A stretch of 64,000 bases of DNA, taken from NCBI GenBank assembly GCA_004322045.1, contig SCRN01000004.1:86404-150403 (forward strand), written 5' to 3'. Below, piece by piece: positions 8,912-20,198 of this stretch. Each line of letters starts with the position of its first letter. The stretch's first letter is position 1. Origin of the DNA: Paraburkholderia sp. GTDB taxonomy: Bacteria; Pseudomonadota; Gammaproteobacteria; Burkholderiales; Burkholderiaceae. The position numbers and the translations under genes were made by a program. Under the pieces are notes generated by a model. It made no database searches and was not told the DNA's origin. It saw nothing but the letters and a program-made list of their open reading frames with translations.

Positions 8912-9298
8912 TCACACCTGCTTGATCGGCCCCGCGTATTGCGCGACGAGCGGATCCGTCGTGACGAGGACGATGCCTTCGGCGATCGACTGCGCGACGA
9001 GCATACGGTCGAAGGGGTCCTTATGGTGCCCCGCTAAGCCCTTCAGCGCGAGCACGTGCTGATTCGTAATCGGCAATTCCAAATAGCCGTTATCGACGAG
9101 CGCGCGGCGAAACAGGCGCGGATCGACACGGAAGTCGCTCCGGCCCAAGTCGCTTTTGATCGTGATCTCCCAAAGGCTCGCGGTGCTGAACACGAGCGCA
9201 TTGTCTTCATCTTCCAGCAGGGCGCGTGCAGCCGGCGAAAGCTGTTCCGGTTGCGCCGCCGCCCACAGCAGCAAATGCGTATCGAGCAAAACTCTCAT
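8912..9298 (-). CDS. PIN-domain toxin of a type II toxin-antitoxin pair
   Basis: 128-residue PIN-domain protein, a predicted metal-dependent RNase. The acidic active-site residues are present: D6 (LLDTHLLLW), E44 (SLWEITIK), D94/D97 (KDPFDR) and D115 (TTDP). LLDTHxLLW and HHKDPFDRxLxAQ are typical of the PIN toxins that pair with Phd-like antitoxins. Its start overlaps the antitoxin stop by 4 nt, so the two are translationally coupled. The RNA target cannot be deduced. Confidence 0.9.
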   Translation of the reverse strand: MRVLLDTHLLLWAAAQPEQLSPAARALLEDEDNALVFSTASLWEITIKSDLGRSDFRVDPRLFRRALVDNGYLELPITNQHVLALKGLAGHHKDPFDRMLVAQSIAEGIVLVTTDPLVAQYAGPIKQV

Positions 9299-9543
9299 GT
9301 GCTTGCGCTTCCGAAGAGGTGCTCGATCTCTGCGGCTTGCATGCGATCGAAGTCGTCCGGAACGAGCAATTCGCCCGCGAGGAAGCCGAGGCGCCGCTGT
9401 TCCTCCGGAGCGAGGGCATCGAGCGCCACGACCTTGACGATAGGTCTGCCCGCCTTGGCGATGATGAAAGGGTTGCCCAGCGCGGCTTGATCGACGAGCC
9501 GCGACAGGTGGGTCTTCGCTTCATGGATGTTCACGATTTTCAT
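9295..9543 (-). CDS. Phd/YefM-family antitoxin
   Basis: 82-residue antitoxin. The N-terminal half is the Phd/YefM DNA-binding fold (MKIVNIHEAKTHLSRLVDQ, then GNPFIIAKAGRPIVKV), and the C-terminal ~35 residues should wrap the toxin. The antitoxin comes first and overlaps the toxin by 4 nt, the standard order. A long inverted repeat just upstream of the start (9551-9591) is the likely site for autorepression by the complex. Confidence 0.9.
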   Translation of the reverse strand: MKIVNIHEAKTHLSRLVDQAALGNPFIIAKAGRPIVKVVALDALAPEEQRRLGFLAGELLVPDDFDRMQAAEIEHLFGSAST

Positions 9544-9550
9544 GGTGTAG

Positions 9551-9591
9551 TTGCAGTGGACTAAGTTTTGTTAGTTTAGTCCATTTTTGCA
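9551..9591. promoter_or_regulatory. Inverted-repeat operator of the Phd/PIN module
   Basis: Perfect 8-bp arms TGGACTAA (9557-9564) and TTAGTCCA (9576-9583) are separated by 11 bp. Outer arms TTGCA (9551-9555) and TGCAA (9587-9591) extend the symmetry. It sits 8 bp upstream of the antitoxin start, where Phd-type antitoxins bind to repress their own operon. Seen in sequence; binding is inferred. Confidence 0.7.
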
Positions 9592-9650
9592 ATAGACCGA
9601 AAGGCCAATGCATTCTTGCGCACCGCATCATCGAAAATCCCACCCCCGCC

Positions 9651-9723
9651 TTGACACGCCAGAGCGCGTATCCGATCATTCGATCACCGATTGAGCAATT
9701 GCTCTTCGAGTGAGCGATCGCTC
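9651..9723 (+). promoter_or_regulatory. Promoter and tandem palindromic operator of the polyol ABC operon
   Basis: A consensus -35 TTGACA (9651-9656) is followed after 17 bp by a weak -10 (GATCAT, 9674-9679). Two perfect 12-bp palindromes follow: GAGCAATTGCTC (9693-9704) and GAGCGATCGCTC (9712-9723). They fit GAGCRATYGCTC and have centres 19 bp apart, about two helical turns. The likely binder is the SorC-family regulator at 15228-16226. The rest of 9592-9858 shows nothing else apart from the AAGGAGA ribosome binding site at 9847. Confidence 0.6.
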
Positions 9724-9858
9724 TGCGGGATCGGCAGTCCGGAAACAATCGCAAGCAGGGTGGGGGAAGCGTCCCGCCGCAGCTGAGTACGAACCGCGCT
9801 TTCGACGAGAGCGCTCATGCCTTTCCACCACAACGTACAAGAGTTAAGGAGACAAGCG

Positions 9859-11202
<1,344 letters not shown>

Positions 11203-11215
11203 GGTAAGCCGACGG

Positions 11216-11240
11216 GCGGTGCGCGGCTCGCGCGCACCGC
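11216..11240 (+). promoter_or_regulatory. Stable stem-loop between binding-protein and permease genes
   Basis: A perfect 10-bp GC-rich stem, GCGGTGCGCG / CGCGCACCGC with a 5-nt loop, sits 13 nt after the binding-protein stop and about 87 nt before the first permease. It has no T-tract, so it is not a standard terminator. Hairpins in this position commonly protect the 3' end of the highly expressed binding-protein mRNA and reduce downstream permease expression. Confidence 0.6.
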
Positions 11241-11327
11241 TCTCGTGCGGGCAGCCAGCCATGGCGCGTGGCGGCCCGCTTTCGACGTCATCGGGCGCGG
11301 TGACGCGATCGTTAAGGAGTCCGAACG

Positions 11328-12263
11328 ATGGGACATCTTCATATGCCGCTCTCGCACGCCGCAGAGCAAGACGCCTTGCCTACCCCCGAGCGGCGCGCCG
11401 GATCGACGCGTTGGCTGGCGGCCCCTTCGGTCGCCGTGCTGGTGCTGTGGATGACGATACCGCTCGCCATGACGATCTGGTATTCGTTCTCGCGCTACAA
11501 CTTGCTCAATCCCGACGAGAAAGGTTTCGCCGGGTTGGACAACTACCGCTATCTGATCACCGATCCTTCCTTCGTGCCGTCGATCGTCCACACGCTCGAG
11601 CTGATCGGTTCGGTGCTCGTGATCACGGTCGTGGGCGGCATCTTGATGGCGCTGCTGTTCGATCGGAAGTTCATCGGCCAGGGCATTGCGCGCCTGCTCG
11701 CGATTGCCCCCTTCTTCGTCATGCCGACGGTCAGTGCGCTGATTTGGAAGAACATGATGTTGCATCCGGTGTACGGGGTGGTCGCGGCCGCGATGCGCTG
11801 GTTTGGCATGCAGCCGGTCGATTGGTTCGCCACCTATCCGTTGTCGGCCATCATCGTGATCGTCGCGTGGCAGTGGCTGCCGTTCGCGTTCTTGATCTTG
11901 TTCACGGCCATTCAATCGCTAGACGAAGAGCAAAAGGAAGCCGCGCGCATCGACGGCGCCGGCCCGGTCGCGATGTTCTTCTACATCACACTGCCGCACT
12001 TGCGGCGCGCGATCGCGGTTGTGGTGATGATGGAGACGATCTTCTTGCTGTCGATCTTCGCTGAAATCTACACGACCACGTCGGGCGGCCCCGGCAATGC
12101 GACGACGATTCTTTCGTATTTGATCTATGCGCTGGGCCTGCAACAGTTCGACGTCGGTCTTGCATCGGCTGGGGGCATTCTGGCCGTGGTGCTCGCCAAT
12201 ATCGTCGCGTTCTTCCTCGTGCGCATGCTCGCGAAGAACTTGAAGGGAGAATACGAAGCATGA
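11328..12263 (+). CDS. Polyol ABC transporter permease 1
   Basis: Inner-membrane permease of the MalF/SmoF type with six predicted membrane helices after a cytoplasmic N-terminus of ~30 residues. The EAA loop that docks the ATPase is visible near residue 205 (EAARIDGAGPVAMFFYITLP). 311 residues. AAGGAGTCC precedes the ATG at 11328, and the stop overlaps the next permease by 4 nt (ATGA). It pairs with permease 2 to form the channel. Confidence 0.93.
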   Translation: MGHLHMPLSHAAEQDALPTPERRAGSTRWLAAPSVAVLVLWMTIPLAMTIWYSFSRYNLLNPDEKGFAGLDNYRYLITDPSFVPSIVHTLELIGSVLVITVVGGILMALLFDRKFIGQGIARLLAIAPFFVMPTVSALIWKNMMLHPVYGVVAAAMRWFGMQPVDWFATYPLSAIIVIVAWQWLPFAFLILFTAIQSLDEEQKEAARIDGAGPVAMFFYITLPHLRRAIAVVVMMETIFLLSIFAEIYTTTSGGPGNATTILSYLIYALGLQQFDVGLASAGGILAVVLANIVAFFLVRMLAKNLKGEYEA

Positions 12264-13123
12264 GCCATCCAACCGTACCCTCCGCGCGAGCCGGGCTCGC
12301 GCAAGCGCCTGCGTTCGACACCGTGAAACGGGCGCTGCCGGGCTTGCTCGCCTGGATCATCGCGCTCGCGTTGTTCTTCCCGATCTTTTGGATGACGATC
12401 ACGGCGTTCAAGACCGAGCGCGACGCGTACTCGATGTCGCTGATCTTCACGCCAACGCTCGATAGCTTCCGGGAAGTCCTCGCGCGTAGCGACTACTTTC
12501 TGTTCGCGCGCAACTCGATCCTGGTGTCCGCGGGCGTCACCGTGCTGAGCCTGCTGCTTGCCGTGCCCGCCGCCTACACCATGGCGTTCTTCCCGACGCG
12601 CCGCACGCAACAGATGCTGCTGTGGATGCTGTCGACGAAGATGATGCCGTCGGTGGGCGTGCTCGTGCCGATCTATTTGATTTGGAAGAACGCGGGGCTG
12701 CTCGATACGGTAACGGGGCTCGTCATCGTCTATACGTTGATGAACCTGCCGATCGCCGTCTGGATGGCTTTCACCTACTTCAACGAGATTCCGCGCGACA
12801 TTCTCGAAGCAGGCCGGATCGACGGGGCCGCGACCTGGCAGGAGATCGTCTATCTCTTGATGCCGATGGCGTTGCCTGGATTGGCCTCGACTGCGCTTTT
12901 GCTCGTGATTCTGTCGTGGAACGAAGCGTTCTGGAGCATCAACTTGTCGAGTTCGAGCGCCGCGCCGCTGACCGTGTTCATCGCTTCGTACTCAAGCCCC
13001 GAAGGATTGTTCTGGGCGAAGCTGTCCGCGGCATCGCTGCTTGCGGTTGCGCCAATTCTGCTCGTGGGCTGGGTATCGCAAAAGCAGTTGGTGCGCGGCC
13101 TTACGTTCGGAGCCGTCAAATGA
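12260..13123 (+). CDS. Polyol ABC transporter permease 2
   Basis: MalG/SmoG-type permease with six predicted helices. The EAA loop is near residue 180 (EAGRIDGAATWQEIVYLLMP). 287 residues. Start overlaps the previous stop by 4 nt, and its own stop overlaps the HAD gene start by 4 nt, so transporter and hydrolase are translated as a coupled set. Confidence 0.93.
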   Translation: MSHPTVPSARAGLAQAPAFDTVKRALPGLLAWIIALALFFPIFWMTITAFKTERDAYSMSLIFTPTLDSFREVLARSDYFLFARNSILVSAGVTVLSLLLAVPAAYTMAFFPTRRTQQMLLWMLSTKMMPSVGVLVPIYLIWKNAGLLDTVTGLVIVYTLMNLPIAVWMAFTYFNEIPRDILEAGRIDGAATWQEIVYLLMPMALPGLASTALLLVILSWNEAFWSINLSSSSAAPLTVFIASYSSPEGLFWAKLSAASLLAVAPILLVGWVSQKQLVRGLTFGAVK

Positions 13124-13871
13124 CGGAATCGACCACCAACGCAGAGGCGCTGCGGCGCGATCGAGTGCTGATTTGCGATTGCGACGGCGTGCTGATCGAC
13201 AGCGAGGCCGTCGCGGCGAAGATGCTCGTGCACGAGCTGCAGGCGCGCTGGCCGCATGTCGACGTAGAGCCGGTCGTGTTGCCGCTGCTTGGCCTGCGCA
13301 TCGAACGCGTGCTCGAAGCGAGCGCCGCTGCATTCGGCCAAACGCTTGCGGCCGTCGAGATGGATGCGATACGGCGCAGCGTCGAGGCGGCGGCGCAGCA
13401 AGCGCCGATCGTTGCGGGCGTGGAGGCGGCGCTTGCGCAAATACCGCTCACCAAAGCCTGTGCGAGCAATAGCTTCACGGCCTATGTCGACGCTGTGCTC
13501 GCGCGCACCGGGCTCGCTCGGTTTTTCAGCTCGCGCGTGTTTTGCGCCGATCGCGTGCCGCGGCCCAAGCCCGCTCCCGATATCTACATCGCCGCGGCTG
13601 AAGCGCTCGGCGTCGGGAGCGACGCTTGCCTCGTCGTCGAGGATAGCGCCGCGGGCGTCACCGCCGCCAGCGCGGCGGGCATGATCGTGCTCGGTTTCGC
13701 GGGCGGCACGCACGCGGGGCACGGCGGCCGCGCCCACGTCGACGCGCTCATGCAGGCGGGCGCACAACAAGTATTCGACGACATGCGCGCGTTGCCTGCG
13801 CTGGTCGATCAATGGATGGCCGGCTTCGCCGATACGGCGCGCACGGCGATGAATGGGAAAGGAGACGCATC

Positions 13872-13884
<13 letters not shown>
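13120..13884 (+). CDS. HAD-family hydrolase of the polyol operon
   Basis: 254-residue HAD phosphatase or phosphomutase-like enzyme. The nucleophile motif is [10 protein letters not shown] near residue 20, motif II/III is at RPKPAPDIY, and the acidic motif is VVEDSAAGV, typical of the beta-phosphoglucomutase/GS-like subfamily. It is coupled on both sides: a 4-nt overlap with permease 2 and a 13-nt overlap with the ATPase gene. HAD genes occur in the same place in other polyol ABC operons, but the substrate is not established; a sugar- or polyol-phosphate is the simplest guess. The start at 13120 is set by the overlap and the immediate motif. Confidence 0.88.
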
Positions 13885-15020
<1,136 letters not shown>

Positions 15021-15227
15021 ATAAGAAGGGCGGCGTAACCGGGCCCGAGCGCGCCGCGGGACGGCGCGCAGACCGGCCGCACTTTTATCGGACGGCACGG
15101 GCGCGGATCCAGTTGGCGCGAGGCAGGGATAGGGCGCCAGATGCGTGCGCATCGGCGATTTAACAGGACTAAAAGAAAGGGCGCGAAGCGTGCGATAAGC
15201 GACGCACGACCTTGTCGATTATTGCCG

Positions 15228-16226
15228 TTAGGCGTTCGCGTGCGCGCCGCGTCCTTTTGCACGCTTGGCCGTGTGCTCGCCTTCGCCGAGCGCCGCGCGG
15301 GCGCATGCCTCGTCGGTCACGAGCCCCGATAGCCAGCCGCCCTTGAGCACTGCGAGCACGGCGCCATGTTTGCGTGCGCCGCCGGCAAAGCCGATCGTCG
15401 GGCGCTTGGGCGGCGAGTCGAGCGGAACGCTGGTCACGCGTCGCCCGGTCGGCGATTCGACTCGGGCGCCGTTGGCATCGATCGGCAGTCCCAGCATTTC
15501 GGCCACGGCGCCGCGGCCGGTCAACTCGCCCACTTCGGCCGCGGTGATGAACCCGTCGATATGCAGGGGACATTTCGGCCCGATGTCGCCGATGCCGACG
15601 AATGACACGTCCGCCTTCGCCGTCAAGGATTCGACGATGCGATAAAGGCGGTGATTGACCCACTGCGCGCGCTCGGCCTCGCTGTCTGCGATCAGCGGAG
15701 CAGGCAAAAGAAAGTGCTTGCCGCCCGTCTTTTCCGAAATATGCAGCGCGACGTCGTAGCGGTTGGACGAGCCGTCTTGCGCGATCGCACCGACCATCGA
15801 GACGAGCCGATGTTGCGGCCGATCGATTTGCGCGAGCTGATCGACGGCGGCTTTCAGCGTTCGCCCGCTGCTGACCGAGACGATCATCGGTTTTTCCTCC
15901 GCCAAGTAGCGCTCCATGACCTGCGCGCCGGCGACGGCGAGCTTGCGATCGACCGCTTCGGGCGTGTCGTCGTCGACGGGAACGACTTCGCACATCGATA
16001 GGCCAAAGCGGGCCTTGAGCTGCTCGGCCAGTGTCAGGCAATCGGCGAGCCGATGCTCGATGCGCACCCGCACGAGATTCTTCTCGACGGCGAACGCGAC
16101 GAGACGCTGCGCGACAGGGCGCGACACCTGCAGCTTTTCGGCGATCTCGTTTTGCGTATTGCCCGCGACGTAGTAGAGCCACGCCGCGCGGGTTGCCAGG
16201 TCGAGCTTTTCGTTGGATTTGGACAC
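15228..16226 (-). CDS. SorC/DeoR-type sugar-binding transcriptional regulator
   Basis: Probable regulator of the polyol locus. A helix-turn-helix of the sigma-region-4 type occupies about residues 10-55 (AGNTQNEIAEKLQVSRPVAQRLV), followed by the SorC sugar-binding domain (SVSSGRTLKAAVDQLA; GDIGPKCPLHIDGFI). Such proteins sense a phosphorylated intermediate. The start is uncertain: I chose GTG at 16226, giving 332 residues, because no ATG lies nearby and upstream sequence in this frame is not conserved-looking. It follows xylB after 46 bp. The likely operator is the palindrome pair at 9693-9723. Confidence 0.88.
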   Translation of the reverse strand: MSKSNEKLDLATRAAWLYYVAGNTQNEIAEKLQVSRPVAQRLVAFAVEKNLVRVRIEHRLADCLTLAEQLKARFGLSMCEVVPVDDDTPEAVDRKLAVAGAQVMERYLAEEKPMIVSVSSGRTLKAAVDQLAQIDRPQHRLVSMVGAIAQDGSSNRYDVALHISEKTGGKHFLLPAPLIADSEAERAQWVNHRLYRIVESLTAKADVSFVGIGDIGPKCPLHIDGFITAAEVGELTGRGAVAEMLGLPIDANGARVESPTGRRVTSVPLDSPPKRPTIGFAGGARKHGAVLAVLKGGWLSGLVTDEACARAALGEGEHTAKRAKGRGAHANA

Positions 16227-16272
16227 GGTCGTATGCGCTGAGCGGATGAAACTGCGAGACAGAGAGTCAGAA

Positions 16273-17754
16273 TTAAGCCAGCCGCGCGCGCGAGGGCTCG
16301 AACAGCGGCCGCACGTGGCGATAGAGCTCGCGGTAGGCGGTGAGCCGCGCGCGCAATTGCGCGTGACGCTGCGGATTCGGCGTGAACTGTGCGACCACGG
16401 GCGGTTTGGCCAGGACTTCTCGCGGCTCGCCGCCCGCCGCCAGCCAGCCCAAGCGCGCCGCGCCCAGCGCCGCGCCCGTTTCGCCGCCGCCGTGCTGCCG
16501 TGTCGTGGTGGACAGCGCGTCGGCCAGGAGTTGCGCCCAAAACGCGCTGCGTGCGCCGCCGCCGAGCAGCGAGAATGCGCTCGGCGCCGTGCCGGCCGCC
16601 GCGAGCGCATCGAGCCCGTCGGTTAGCGCCAGCGTGACGCCTTCAAGCACGGCGTAGCCAAGCAGCGCGCGATCGGTTGCGTGCGTCATGCCGAAGAAGA
16701 CGCCTTGCGCGTACGGATCGTTATGCGGCGTGCGCTCGCCCGAAAGGTAAGGCAGAAAGATCGGCGCCGATTCCAGGGCGTCGGGCGTGAGCGCGGCGGC
16801 TTCGCCAACGAGCGTCGGCTCGTCCGTGCCGGTCAGCTTGCAGACCCAGCGCAGACAGCTCGCAGCCGAGAGCACGACGCTCATCTGATGCCAGCGGTCG
16901 GGAATCGCGTGGCAGAACGCGTGCACGGCAGAGGCCGGGTTCGGGGAAAAGCGGTCGCCGACGACGCACAGGACGCCCGAGGTGCCGAGCGAGACGAACC
17001 CATCGCCCGGTTCGGTTGCGCCGATGCCGATGGCGCTCGTCGCGTTGTCGCCGCCTCCGGCCGCGACGACGACTTCCTTGCCGAGCCCCCATTCGCGTGC
17101 GATCTCGGGGCGCAACACGCCCGAGGGCGCGCTGCCTTCGCAAAGGGCCGGCATTTGCGCACGGCTCATATCGCAGGCTTCGAGCAGCGCATCGGACCAA
17201 TCGCGCCGCGCAACGTCGAGCCAGAGCGTGCCGGCGGCGTCGGACGGATCGGAGACTTTCTCGCCCGTCATGCGCAGCCGCAGATAGTCCTTGGGCAGCA
17301 GCACGCACGCGGTGCGGCGAAAAATATCGGGCTCGTGCCGGGCGACCCACAGCAGCTTCGGTGCGGTGAAGCCCGGCATCGCCAGATTGCCCGCCACCGC
17401 GTGCAATTGCGGCGCACGCTCGGTGAGTTCGTCGCATTCCGCAACGCTGCGCATGTCGTTCCAAAGGATGGCCGGACGCAGCACGCGATCGGCCGCGTCG
17501 AGCAAGACGGCGCCGTGCATTTGCCCTGATAGGCCGATGCCGCGCACCTGTGCGAACGCGTCCGGGCACACGGCGCGCAGCTTCGCGATGGCTTCGCAGG
17601 TGCCGCGCCACCAGTCGGCCGGGTCTTGCTCGGCCCAGCGCGGGTGCGGGCGCGAGACGTGAAAGGGCGAGCCGGCCGTGGCAAGCACGCGTGCGTCGGG
17701 CGACAGCAACAAGACTTTGACTTCTGATGTGCCTAGGTCGATGCCGAGATACAT
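16273..17754 (-). CDS. xylB: Xylulokinase (FGGY family)
   Basis: Phosphorylates D-xylulose to D-xylulose 5-phosphate for the pentose phosphate pathway. FGGY kinase fold: N-terminal GIDLGTSEVK, GLSGQMHGAVLLD near residue 75, ILWNDMRS, DAAGTLWLDV, and the C-terminal phosphate/adenosine motif SLLGGGARSAFWAQLLAD. The start at 17754 follows AAGGGGCC and matches the family's compact N-terminus; 493 residues. Downstream of the polyol dehydrogenase gene in the same orientation. A xylulokinase next to this dehydrogenase favours D-arabinitol as substrate. Confidence 0.93.
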   Translation of the reverse strand: MYLGIDLGTSEVKVLLLSPDARVLATAGSPFHVSRPHPRWAEQDPADWWRGTCEAIAKLRAVCPDAFAQVRGIGLSGQMHGAVLLDAADRVLRPAILWNDMRSVAECDELTERAPQLHAVAGNLAMPGFTAPKLLWVARHEPDIFRRTACVLLPKDYLRLRMTGEKVSDPSDAAGTLWLDVARRDWSDALLEACDMSRAQMPALCEGSAPSGVLRPEIAREWGLGKEVVVAAGGGDNATSAIGIGATEPGDGFVSLGTSGVLCVVGDRFSPNPASAVHAFCHAIPDRWHQMSVVLSAASCLRWVCKLTGTDEPTLVGEAAALTPDALESAPIFLPYLSGERTPHNDPYAQGVFFGMTHATDRALLGYAVLEGVTLALTDGLDALAAAGTAPSAFSLLGGGARSAFWAQLLADALSTTTRQHGGGETGAALGAARLGWLAAGGEPREVLAKPPVVAQFTPNPQRHAQLRARLTAYRELYRHVRPLFEPSRARLA

Positions 17755-17882
17755 GGCGGGCGGCCCCTTGGTCGATGCGGTGGTTCGTGGCGAAGACGAC
17801 AACGAAGACGAAAACGAAAACGCGAATGCGCTACTTTAGCCGCGCAGCGCGCGATGCGCCAATGTGCTTGACCTGCGCGCCT

Positions 17883-19280
17883 TCAGCGCGAGGCCAGCCA
17901 GGCGTCGACGCGCTCCAGCGCGGCTTCGATCACGCGTAGCAGCCGCGCATCTTGCGCCATGCCGCCCCAAAGCGTGCGCGCGGCGCAGAACTGCGCCAGC
18001 GGGTTGGGTGCGGCGAACCATGCGCGCACGGCCGCTTCGTCGAGCAATCCATCTTGATAGGTGTAAGGCAACGCGCCTTGCCGCCAGCGATCGAGGAAGC
18101 GGAAGAACAGCGCCGGCAAGATCGCCGTGGCGTTGGGCTGGGCGTTGCGCGCGAAGCACTCCGCCAGCGTCGGTGCGATGAACCCGGGGATCTTCGAGAA
18201 ACCGTCCGCCGCGACGCGCTGATTCGTGTCCTGGATGTACGGGTTGCTGAAGCGATCGAGCACGACGTCGCGGTACCGCGCCAGATCGAGCGGGCTCGGC
18301 GTCAAACAGGGGATCACGTCTTGCGTCACGTACTCGAACGCGAACCGGCGCACATCGGGATCGACGGTGCCCTCGTGAATGTAGGTGTGGCCGACCAGGG
18401 TGCCCGCCCAAGCAATGCAGCTGTGGCTTGCGTTCAGGATGCGGATTTTCGCTTCTTCGTACGGATGGACCGAATCGACGAGTTCCGCGCCGACGCGTTC
18501 CCACGCGGGCCGGCCCGCCTTGAAGCGATCTTCGATGACCCACTGGATGAACGCTTCGCCCATCACCGGGCAGGCGTCCGGTACGCCGGTCGCTTCGAGC
18601 ACGCGTGTGCGCACTTCCTCGGTCGGGCGCGGCGTGATGCGGTCGACCATCGAATTGGGGCAAGCGGTGTTGTGTTCGAACCAATCGAGTAGCGCCGTCT
18701 CGCCGCGTGCCGCGAGAAACGCTCGCATGCCGGCCTCGAACCGCTCGCCGTTGCTGCGCAAGTTGTCGCAGCTTTGCAGCGTGACGGCGCCCGAACCGGC
18801 CCCGCGCCTCGCCTCGAGGATGGCGGCGAGCGCGCCGTAGATCGTCGTGCGCCCGCCCGCTAGATCGCCGGCCAGGTCCGGATTGGCGGTATCGAGCCGA
18901 TCGTGCTCGTCCAGGTAATAGCCGCCTTCGGTCACCGTAAACGAAATGATCTTGCAGGCCGGATCGGCGCCGGCTTCGACGAGGGGTGCAAGCGTTGCCG
19001 ACCACGGCAGCACGCGCTCGATCGAACGAATCGTCTCGTAGGCGCGCTCCCCTTGGGGCGTAACCGTCTCGAGCGTATAGACGCCTTTCTGTTTGGCGAG
19101 CGCATCGAGCGTGGCATTCATATCGCCACGAATATTGCCCACGGTAAGAGACCAGCGCGGCTCGCCCGGCGCAGTCGCGGCCGCCAGCCGATGCAGATAC
19201 CAGGCCTGGTGGGCGCGATGAAACGAACCCGCACCCAAGTGCAAGATGAAATTCGAACCTATGCCGCGCTCGCTAGCCAT
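17883..19280 (-). CDS. dalD: D-arabinitol 4-dehydrogenase (mannitol dehydrogenase family)
   Basis: NAD-dependent long-chain polyol dehydrogenase, predicted to oxidise D-arabinitol to D-xylulose. N-terminal [20 protein letters not shown] fits the DalD branch, whereas mannitol 2-dehydrogenases carry a slightly different GxFHRAHQ context. The catalytic polyol region is present ([19 protein letters not shown] around residue 270), including the Lys and Asn-x-x-His of the family. 465 residues. AGCGGGAG precedes the ATG. Heads the minus-strand operon dalD-xylB-sorC. Mannitol dehydrogenase is the main alternative, but no fructokinase is nearby. Confidence 0.82.
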   Translation of the reverse strand: MASERGIGSNFILHLGAGSFHRAHQAWYLHRLAAATAPGEPRWSLTVGNIRGDMNATLDALAKQKGVYTLETVTPQGERAYETIRSIERVLPWSATLAPLVEAGADPACKIISFTVTEGGYYLDEHDRLDTANPDLAGDLAGGRTTIYGALAAILEARRGAGSGAVTLQSCDNLRSNGERFEAGMRAFLAARGETALLDWFEHNTACPNSMVDRITPRPTEEVRTRVLEATGVPDACPVMGEAFIQWVIEDRFKAGRPAWERVGAELVDSVHPYEEAKIRILNASHSCIAWAGTLVGHTYIHEGTVDPDVRRFAFEYVTQDVIPCLTPSPLDLARYRDVVLDRFSNPYIQDTNQRVAADGFSKIPGFIAPTLAECFARNAQPNATAILPALFFRFLDRWRQGALPYTYQDGLLDEAAVRAWFAAPNPLAQFCAARTLWGGMAQDARLLRVIEAALERVDAWLASR

Positions 19281-19415
19281 CGTTTGTCTCCCGCTCCCAA
19301 TCGGAGCTTTTGTTCTCCGGATGAGCGAATGATCGGTTTGCGGCGCGCGAAAGTCAAGGCGCGCTGCAACGAAGGTGAGTTCGGAAACGGGGCGCTAAGG
19401 TTCGGGGCTGGGCAG

Positions 19416-20198
19416 CTATCGCCGGCGCAGTAGGCTCGCGCCGTAAATGAGGGCGGACAACGCGGTGATCCAAAAGCTCGTCGGCCAATCGGTGTAGAAC
19501 GCCAACGTGACCCCGAGCCACGCTTGCGCCAGCGCGAACAGGGCGGCAAGGCCGACGCCCGTCGCCAGCCGCGTCGACAGATTCTGCGCGGCGGCGGCCG
19601 GACCCACCATCAAGGTGAAAACGAGGAGCACGCCGACGATTTGAGTGCAGGCCGCGACAGCGAGCGCCGCGATCGCGAGAAACAGCACCGAGACCAGGCG
19701 CAGCGACACGCCTTTGGCTTCGGCTAGCTCGGGTTGAAGCGTTGCGAACAGGAGCGGCCGCGTGATTGCGCCCAATGCGAGCAGGCTCGCGGCGCCGATC
19801 CCGGTGAGCACGAAGAGCGTCGAAGTCGTGACGCCCAGCACATTGCCGAACAGCAGCGCCGTGACCTGCGTCGCATAGGCCGTGAAGAAGTGCAGGAATA
19901 GCAGGCCGCAACCGAGCGCGAGCGAGAGCACGACGCCGATTGCGACGTCGCGGCCGGCCAGGCGTTCGCCGAGCGCGCCCATCGATACGCCGGCCGCCAA
20001 TGTGAAGCCGATCATGCCCCAGAGCGGCGAGATGCCGACGAGCACCGCGCCGGTTGCGCCGGTGAACCCGACGTGCGACAGCGCATGTCCGGCGAACGTT
20101 TGTCCGCGCAATACGAGGAAATAGCCGACGATGCCCGCGAGCACGGCGACGATTCCGGACGCCGCGAACGCATTCACCATGAAGTCGTAGTCAAACAT
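19416..20198 (-). CDS. znuB: Zinc ABC transporter permease ZnuB
   Basis: ABC-3 family inner-membrane permease with about seven to eight hydrophobic segments. Typical ZnuB/MntB features are VLRGQTFAGHALSHVGF near residue 38 and LFATLQPELAEAKG. The start at 20198 overlaps the znuC stop by 8 nt; longer readings run through the region coding the ZnuC histidine tail. 260 residues. Last gene of zur-znuA-znuC-znuB. Confidence 0.92.
   Translation of the reverse strand: MFDYDFMVNAFAASGIVAVLAGIVGYFLVLRGQTFAGHALSHVGFTGATGAVLVGISPLWGMIGFTLAAGVSMGALGERLAGRDVAIGVVLSLALGCGLLFLHFFTAYATQVTALLFGNVLGVTTSTLFVLTGIGAASLLALGAITRPLLFATLQPELAEAKGVSLRLVSVLFLAIAALAVAACTQIVGVLLVFTLMVGPAAAAQNLSTRLATGVGLAALFALAQAWLGVTLAFYTDWPTSFWITALSALIYGASLLRRR

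Noticed and set aside
17787..17824. GAAGACGAAAACGAAAACG-type low-complexity run between xylB and dalD as a regulatory repeat
   Set aside because: Short, imperfect and not symmetric; it overlaps no promoter-like element and is more likely slippage in a spacer.
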